From positions 1 to 10,917 of the forward strand of contig PKWH01000228.1 of the NCBI GenBank assembly GCA_003131985.1: 10,917 nt of DNA. Reading direction: 5' to 3'. The stretch is from Acidobacteriota bacterium. GTDB taxonomy: Bacteria; Acidobacteriota; Terriglobia; Acidiferrales; UBA7541. The position numbers were made by a program, and so were the translations under genes. Below the pieces are notes generated by a model. It saw only the letters and a program-made list of their open reading frames with translations. It was not told the DNA's origin and made no database searches. Below, piece by piece: positions 7,148-10,917 of this stretch (position 1 is its first letter; the number at the start of each line of letters is the position of its first letter).

Positions 7148-7258
7148 CGTGAATTCCGAAGGAATTCACCCTGAGTGTGTTCGCGAAGGGTAGCGCCGGG
7201 CCCGTCCCGTGAATCCCAAAGGATTCACCCAGAGTCCTTTGCGAAGGGCCGGCTCTTA
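7148..7258 (+). repeat. Type B palindromic repeat, double copy B2
   Basis: Two B units lie head to tail. The first has GTGAATTCC-GAA-GGAATTCAC (7149-7169), a perfect nine-pair stem, then CCTGAGTG and TTCGCGAAGGG. The second starts TAGCGCCGGGCCCGTCCC and has GTGAATCC-CAAA-GGATTCAC (7209-7228), ending GCGAAGGGCCGGCTCTT. The block is absent from the corresponding position in the ADOP 1 leader. Confidence 0.85.
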
Positions 7259-7306
7259 TTGAATTTTCTCCACCGCCGCTCTCAAAATTGAGCCACGCCA
7301 AAACCC

Positions 7307-7396
7307 TATGGAGTGCGGGAGCTTGCTCCCGCTTTCTACTCCCGGACGCGTGTTGCCGTAGCAATATCCCGTAGGGGCGCAGCATGCTGCGCCCGC
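7307..7396 (+). repeat. Type A palindromic repeat, copy A6
   Basis: A full left half: TATGGAGTGCGGG, hairpin GCGGGAGC-TT-GCTCCCGC (7315-7332), TTGCCGTAGCAA, and the palindrome GGGCGCAGCATGCTGCGCCC (7375-7394). No inverted right end is present. The flank to about 7480 matches that of A4; the segment CTACTCCCGGACGCG matches A1. Confidence 0.85.
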
Positions 7397-7535
7397 TGAA
7401 CCGCCGCCCAGGTTCAACCACAACGCCATAGACCCGCCTTTCGCAGCGCCAGCGTCCCCGCCGCCTTCTTTGACACTGGCGTTCTGGTTTCCGCTTTCCG
7501 CGCCACGCCCTCCGGCCAGCATCCCCGAACCAGAG

Positions 7536-7541
7536 TACAAT
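7536..7541 (+). promoter_or_regulatory. Candidate -10 element for the ABC exporter operon
   Basis: TACAAT matches the -10 consensus at five of six positions and lies 46 bases before the ATPase start. The -35 region at the proper distance is GC-rich and poor. A perfect TTGACA at 7470-7475 lacks a good -10 at 16-18 bases. Weak evidence. Confidence 0.25.
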
Positions 7542-7587
7542 TCCCAATCGGCCCGGCTGTCAAATCTCGTTTCAACAAGGGCACCAA

Positions 7588-8373
7588 ATGTCGGACACTC
7601 CTGCGATCGAAGCGCGCTCACTCACCAAACGGTACGGCTCGTTCGTGGCTCTCGACCATGTGTCCTTCGCGGTTCCGCGCGGCCAGATCCTCGGCTATCT
7701 CGGCCCCAACGGAGCAGGCAAGTCCACCACCATCGGCATTTTAGTGGGAATGCTTTCGGCCACCGAGGGCAAAGTATATTTCGGCGGTCAGGAGTTTCGT
7801 CGCGACGACTACGCCATGCGCCGCCGCATCGGTTACGTCCCCGAGAGTGGCGGATTCTACGAAACTCTCAGCGGCTTCGAATTTCTGCAGATGGCCGCGC
7901 GTCTTTACCACGTGGAAGAAAAAGAAGCGGAACAGAAAGCGCGCGGATTTATGGAGCTTTTTGAGCTAGAACGCGTCATGCATCAGCGCATGAGTACGTA
8001 CTCGAAGGGCATGCGCCAGCGCGTCCTGATCAGTGCGGCATTGCTGCACAATCCGGACCTGCTGTTCTTCGACGAACCTCTGACCGGCCTGGACGCCAAC
8101 ACCGCCCTCCTTTTAAAGGATTTGATCCGCCAACTCGCGCATGACGGCAAGACAATCTTCTACTGCTCGCACGTTCTCGAGGTAGTCGAGCGCCTTTGCG
8201 ACCGCGTCATCATCCTTGATCACGGCAAGGCAGTCGCCGACGGCTCAATGGCCGAACTAAGAAGCTCCACTGACGCGGCCACGCTCGAGCAGATTTTTCA
8301 GCAGCTCACCCACGAAGATAACACCGAGGCGCGCGTCAAGCAGTTCCGGTCCCTGCTTGGGAGCGCGATGTGA
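7588..8373 (+). CDS. ABC-2 type exporter ATP-binding subunit
   Basis: A 261-residue cytoplasmic ATPase that powers the membrane partner encoded next. It has an A-loop Y16, Walker A GPNGAGKST (39-47), signature YSKGM (138-142), Walker B LLFFDEP (158-164), D-loop GLD (167-169) and switch H195 (CSH). The usual Q-loop glutamine is replaced by E86 in GYVPE, seen in several DrrA/CcmA-type exporter ATPases. All catalytic motifs are intact. AAGGG ends 6 bases before the ATG. The stop codon overlaps the start of the next gene by four bases, so the two form one transcript with coupled translation. The gene diverges from ADOP 2, with about 670 bases of leader and repeats between. Substrate unknown; drug, lipid, peptide or polysaccharide export are all possible for the family. 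Confidence 0.95.
   Translation: MSDTPAIEARSLTKRYGSFVALDHVSFAVPRGQILGYLGPNGAGKSTTIGILVGMLSATEGKVYFGGQEFRRDDYAMRRRIGYVPESGGFYETLSGFEFLQMAARLYHVEEKEAEQKARGFMELFELERVMHQRMSTYSKGMRQRVLISAALLHNPDLLFFDEPLTGLDANTALLLKDLIRQLAHDGKTIFYCSHVLEVVERLCDRVIILDHGKAVADGSMAELRSSTDAATLEQIFQQLTHEDNTEARVKQFRSLLGSAM
8359..8363 (+). promoter_or_regulatory. Ribosome binding site of the ABC-2 permease
   Basis: GGGAG inside the end of the ATPase gene lies 6 bases before the GTG at 8370. It supports that GTG start and the four-base overlap GTGA. Confidence 0.65.
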
Positions 8374-10079
8374 GTAGCTCGGCTCTCCGCGCTGAACCGG
8401 CCGGGTCCTCGTTCGCCTCCAAAATATTCGCGCTCTTCGGCGTGGACCAGGTTCAGTTCCGAACGCTTTTGCGCATCAGCTTCCTGATCGATCTTCGAGG
8501 CACCGCGCAGACCGCCACTCCCGGCCACACGACTGAATCCCCGCTAAAATCGAGTTTGATTCTGTACGCCGTCTACAGCGCGTTCTTAACGCCGTTGGCG
8601 TTCTTGTTTCCGGCCGCGTTGTACGCGCGCTTCATGATGTTCTTCGGCATGGCGCTGCTCGGGATGGTTATGCTTGTGGACTTCGGCGTGACGCTGGTTG
8701 TCCCGGACGACATTGCCATTTTGGGCTGGCGTCCAATCAGCTCGCGGACGTATTTCGCCGCGAAACTCACCAACGCGCTCGCATTCATATCCGCGTTTGC
8801 CGTGGCGCTCTTCACGCTTCCGTCCATCGCTGGGATTTTTGCGCGTGGATCGACGCTGCTCTTCTTGCCGGTGTATCTGCTCTCCGCGATCCTTGGCGCC
8901 GTTTTCATCGCGGGATTGGTCGCGTCAAGCTACGCGGCGCTCCTGCGAGTGTTCAGCGCCGAAAAATTCCGCAGCGCCGTGAATTTTCTTCAGATCGCCA
9001 TGATGGCTACTTTAATGGTGGGCTCCCAAGTCGGCCCGCGCATCGAAGGCCGCGACGCCATGCGGCAGCTCCTCAGCAAACAAGGACTGGATTCCAGTTC
9101 CTGGTCTTGGTGGGACTTGATGCCCCCGCGCTGGTTTTCCGCCCCCAGCGAATTGCTGATTGGCGGAGCCAACCCCCGCGTCATCACGCTCAGCGTCATC
9201 GCATTCGCCGGGACTATGGCGCTGTTCATCGTGCTGATCGGCTCGCTCTCTCTCACTTACCTGCAGAAGGTACACGGCAGCGGCGCCACAAGCTCTTCGC
9301 CGATTGCCGGTCGGCGTCCGTCCCTAATTCTGCGGATCTCGAAGGTTTTCTTCCGAACGAGGGAAGAGTTGGTGATGTTCGACTTGATTCGCACGCAGCT
9401 CGCGCGCGACCGGCAAATCCGTCTGCGTATATATCCGATGCTGGCCTACATGCTGATCGTGCTCCCGTTCCTCGTCCTGGGCCCGGCTACCTCGGGTCAC
9501 GAGCACATCAATCCTGGCTTGCTAAAAATAGCGCCGCTTATTGTGCTGGGGCTCCTTCCCGGCGTGCTACTCCCGCTGCTGCCGTACGCGGGAGAATCGC
9601 AGGGCGCCTGGATATTCGAACTAGCGGGCCTGCGAAATACGGCATCGGCTGCCAGCGGCATCAAGAAGACACTCGTGTGTCTGTTTCTGATTCCTCTGGC
9701 AATCGCATGTTTTGCGGGACTGATCTTCGTCACGAGCCCCTGGCAGGCGTTGATGTCGATCTCGTTCGCCTTGTCGGTGGCGATCCTGCTCGTGCAAGTT
9801 GAATTTATGGGGCTGTTTTCAGGCTTGCCCTTCACGCGGAAAATGCCCAAAGGCCGCGCGTCAGGCAATCTAGCCTACGTTTTGATTGCGTATGCTTTCA
9901 TCGGCGTGGCCGGCGCTCTGGCGTATTTTATTTTGAACACGCCTCTCCGCCTTCTCATCGCGACAGCCGTTTTGCTGGGTGCGGCGGCGGCGCTCAACCA
10001 TCTGGGGAATAAAAGTTATCAGCCTTTCGGAGTGCCTCTACTTGCGGACCCGGACGACCCCGTCAAGCTATTCCAGTGA
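8370..10079 (+). CDS. ABC-2 type exporter membrane subunit
   Basis: A 569-residue integral membrane protein with a GTG start. A short cytoplasmic N-terminus (about 60 residues) is followed by around eleven or twelve hydrophobic segments, near residues 62-84, 88-111, 134-156, 163-192, 203-220, 270-297, 355-372, 384-404, 434-455, 459-484, 500-522 and 525-543. A charged loop at 298-352 (including RTREELVMFDLIRTQLARD) splits the protein into two halves, suggesting that one chain supplies two half-domains. The start is fixed by the overlap with the ATPase and by GGGAG upstream. Pairing with the ATPase is the main evidence for an export function, because the sequence has few diagnostic motifs. The stop codon TGA (10077-10079) lies inside the first hairpin of repeat B3, so the last residues may have been altered by repeat insertion. 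Substrate unknown. Confidence 0.88.
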   Translation: MSSSALRAEPAGSSFASKIFALFGVDQVQFRTLLRISFLIDLRGTAQTATPGHTTESPLKSSLILYAVYSAFLTPLAFLFPAALYARFMMFFGMALLGMVMLVDFGVTLVVPDDIAILGWRPISSRTYFAAKLTNALAFISAFAVALFTLPSIAGIFARGSTLLFLPVYLLSAILGAVFIAGLVASSYAALLRVFSAEKFRSAVNFLQIAMMATLMVGSQVGPRIEGRDAMRQLLSKQGLDSSSWSWWDLMPPRWFSAPSELLIGGANPRVITLSVIAFAGTMALFIVLIGSLSLTYLQKVHGSGATSSSPIAGRRPSLILRISKVFFRTREELVMFDLIRTQLARDRQIRLRIYPMLAYMLIVLPFLVLGPATSGHEHINPGLLKIAPLIVLGLLPGVLLPLLPYAGESQGAWIFELAGLRNTASAASGIKKTLVCLFLIPLAIACFAGLIFVTSPWQALMSISFALSVAILLVQVEFMGLFSGLPFTRKMPKGRASGNLAYVLIAYAFIGVAGALAYFILNTPLRLLIATAVLLGAAAALNHLGNKSYQPFGVPLLADPDDPVKLFQ

Positions 10080-10180
10080 ATTCCAAAGGAATTCATTCCG
10101 AAGGAATTCGTTACCCTGTGAATCCTTCGGATTCACCCTGAGAGAATTGGCGAAGGGAGCGTATTTGCGAAGGGTAACGC
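10076..10180 (+). repeat. Type B palindromic repeat, copy B3: three hairpins in a row
   Basis: GTGAATTCC-AAA-GGAATTCAT (10076-10096), ATTCC-GAA-GGAAT (10095-10107) and GTGAATCC-TTC-GGATTCAC (10118-10136) follow one another, then CCTGAGAG and GCGAAGGG. The first overlaps the permease stop codon. There is no T run, so these are not classical terminators, but they could stabilise the 3' end of the exporter mRNA. I see no gene between 10180 and 10311. Confidence 0.8.
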
Positions 10181-10311
10181 CGGTTTACCCTGACGAGGGA
10201 AGGGAATCGAGCACACCACCCGGCAACGCGCGTAAACCAGAAACGCAGCCGAGCACTATCCGCAAGCGAGCCCGTACTTGTTCCGAGGAATTTGACGGGA
10301 ACGTGGGGCTG

Positions 10312-10383
10312 TTACGCTCTACGTATCAGCCAAACGATCAAACAGATAATCAATATTGTCCCGAGTATTCCGTAACCAAACAT
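10312..10383 (-). CDS. Small single-span membrane peptide (23 residues)
   Basis: A 23-codon frame, ATG at 10383 and TAA at 10312-10314. A perfect AGGAGG at 10395-10390 lies 6 bases before the ATG, the best ribosome binding site in the window. The peptide begins MFGYG, continues with one hydrophobic run of about 14 residues (residues 6-20, mostly I, L and V with one C), and ends WLIRRA. The two arginines at the end suggest an N-out/C-in inner membrane span. Tiny GYG-starting, arginine-ending membrane peptides of unknown function are common in bacteria. It lies 128 bases downstream of the 66-residue gene on the same strand and may share its transcript. Alternatives are a toxin-like peptide or an accessory subunit; neither is shown. 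Chance occurrence of this SD-plus-span combination seems unlikely. Confidence 0.7.
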   Translation of the reverse strand: MFGYGILGTILIICLIVWLIRRA

Positions 10384-10389
10384 TTGCAG

Positions 10390-10395
10390 CCTCCT
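10390..10395 (-). promoter_or_regulatory. Ribosome binding site of the 23-residue peptide
   Basis: A perfect AGGAGG on the minus strand with a 6-base spacer (CTGCAA) to ATG. It is the main evidence that this very short frame is translated. Confidence 0.75.
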
Positions 10396-10436
10396 GTGAG
10401 TCCAACACCCTAAGGTGCAGGACAGCGAATGCATCC

Positions 10437-10506
10437 TGTTCAAAGCGAAGCCCGGCTCTATTTTTGAATCGAAGCCTAAGCTTGACTGTGTTTTTGAAGC
10501 GAATCC
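10437..10506. repeat. Three imperfect copies of a TTTTTGAA-GCGAAGCC motif
   Basis: GAAGCC or GAATCC recurs at 10447, 10471 and 10501. Each is preceded by a related ten-base stretch: TGTTCAAAGC, TTTTTGAATC, TTTTTGAAGC. Spacing is 24 then 30 bases. The repeats fill the gap between the two small minus-strand genes. Role unknown. Confidence 0.5.
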
Positions 10507-10511
10507 CGCCC

Positions 10512-10712
10512 TTATTTCGATTTCCCGATCTTTATTTTAGGAAATTTTCGTCTGACCGCAGCAACCACGGCCGCATGCTCAGACTTCCCCGAACTCCTCG
10601 CCAAAGCATCGCGCGCGTGAGCCGCGTCAGGAATCGGATACTTTCTCGCGCCTTTCTCCACGAAGCTGGATTTCGGCAGCTTTTTCCTCGCCGCAGCAGT
10701 GAGCTTAGCCAT
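10512..10712 (-). CDS. Small basic conserved protein, DUF6582-like
   Basis: A 66-residue lysine- and arginine-rich cytoplasmic protein. It has the pattern KKLPKSSF (10-17), RKYPIPDAAHARDALAR (23-39) and a C-terminal AAVRRKFP (51-58). I recognise this as the widespread bacterial and phage small-protein pattern (K-x-L-P-x-S-x-F, then KYPIPD-x-x-HA-R-x-A-L-A-R, then R-K-F-P), which I associate with DUF6582; the family number is from memory. Function is unknown. The start ATG at 10712 is supported by AGGAG (10728-10724), with a rather long 11-base spacer. A -10-like TATGAT (minus strand, 10746-10741) lies just upstream without a good -35. Its residues are intact and its length is normal for the pattern. 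Confidence 0.85.
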   Translation of the reverse strand: MAKLTAAARKKLPKSSFVEKGARKYPIPDAAHARDALARSSGKSEHAAVVAAVRRKFPKIKIGKSK

Positions 10713-10842
10713 TGTCGATTATTCTCCTCAACTCTTGTGAATCATAATCAGTTTGAGCCCCCGGACTATCGGGCGCATCTGGTAGATACGCCATTGAGTT
10801 CCTGTAGGACCAACACGGATGCCCGTCATTGACCCGTTTTTC

Positions 10843-10917
10843 GTAGCGCCGGGCCCGTCCCGTGAACCCCAAAGGGATTCATCCTGAGCGCTTTTCGCGA
10901 AGGGCCGGCTCTTTTGA
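10843..10917 (+). repeat. Type B palindromic repeat, copy B4 (runs to window end)
   Basis: It opens GTAGCGCCGGGCCCGTCCC and has the stem GTGAACCCC-AAA-GGGATTCAT (10862-10882), with one A/C mismatch. It then has CCTGAGCGC, TTCGCGAA and GGGCCGGCTCTTTTGA. It has the complete consensus layout and is the clearest full-length B unit apart from that mismatch. Confidence 0.8.

Noticed and set aside
7470..7475. Perfect TTGACA as -35 of the exporter operon
   Set aside because: No acceptable -10 at 16-18 bases; the surrounding block is part of the duplicated repeat flank.
6916..8373. The exporter ATPase as the missing ATPase for the ADOP permeases
   Set aside because: It is divergently oriented, overlaps its own ABC-2 membrane partner, and has the DrrA/CcmA-type form rather than the MacB type.
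9107..9802. 231-codon plus-strand frame inside the ABC-2 permease gene
   Set aside because: Alternative-frame shadow rich in R, A and P; the permease frame has clear membrane segments and a coupled start.
9979..10413. 144-codon plus-strand frame after the exporter
   Set aside because: It overlaps the permease end, then repeat B3 and the antisense of the small peptide gene; product has no recognisable pattern.
10728..10829. 33-codon minus-strand frame ending just before the 66-residue gene, a possible leader peptide
   Set aside because: No ribosome binding site and no recognisable feature; the overlap of its stop with the next SD may be chance.
10356..10832. 158-codon plus-strand frame over the two small genes
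   Set aside because: It is antisense to the conserved 66-residue protein, which has a recognised pattern and a ribosome binding site.
1..10917. CRISPR array
   Set aside because: Repeats are irregularly spaced palindromes without uniform unique spacers, and no cas gene is present.

Overview
The window looks like chromosomal DNA from a GC-rich Acidobacteriota bacterium (Terriglobia/Koribacter-like). The main evidence is a tandem pair of roughly 810-residue MacB/FtsX-type permeases with the N-terminus and double-repeat layout of the ADOP family (acidobacterial duplicated orphan permease). The dense palindromic intergenic repeats fit this, but the taxonomic call is inference.

Layout, left to right. 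1-373: a type A and a type B palindromic repeat, then a plausible promoter. 374-1225 (+): a short-chain dehydrogenase/reductase. 1226-1586: two tandem copies of repeat A; the first is bounded by inverted termini (REPIN/MITE-like) and its first hairpin can serve as a terminator. 1587-4046 (-): ADOP permease 1. 4047-4479: its leader plus degenerate A copies. 4480-6915 (-): ADOP permease 2. 6916-7587: a leader homologous to that of ADOP 1 but enlarged by B and A repeats; it also forms the divergent upstream region of the next operon. 7588-8373 and 8370-10079 (+): an ABC-2 type exporter, ATPase plus polytopic membrane subunit, with a 4-nt overlap. 10076-10180: a run of B hairpins that starts on the permease stop codon. 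10312-10383 (-): a 23-residue single-span membrane peptide gene with a strong ribosome binding site. 10512-10712 (-): a 66-residue basic conserved protein. 10843-10917: another B repeat.

The ATPase and ABC-2 permease form one translationally coupled transporter. The ADOP proteins have no ATPase of their own here, which fits their 'orphan' name; the adjacent ATPase is divergent and already paired. The SDR is a stand-alone gene of unknown substrate. The two small minus-strand genes may share a transcript. I found no rRNA, tRNA, CRISPR array, transposase, integrase or phage gene.

The most distinctive content is the pair of repeat families. Their copies differ by paired substitutions that keep the hairpins intact, and one leader appears to show a 'with insertion / without insertion' comparison. 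Nothing here proves a new biological system.
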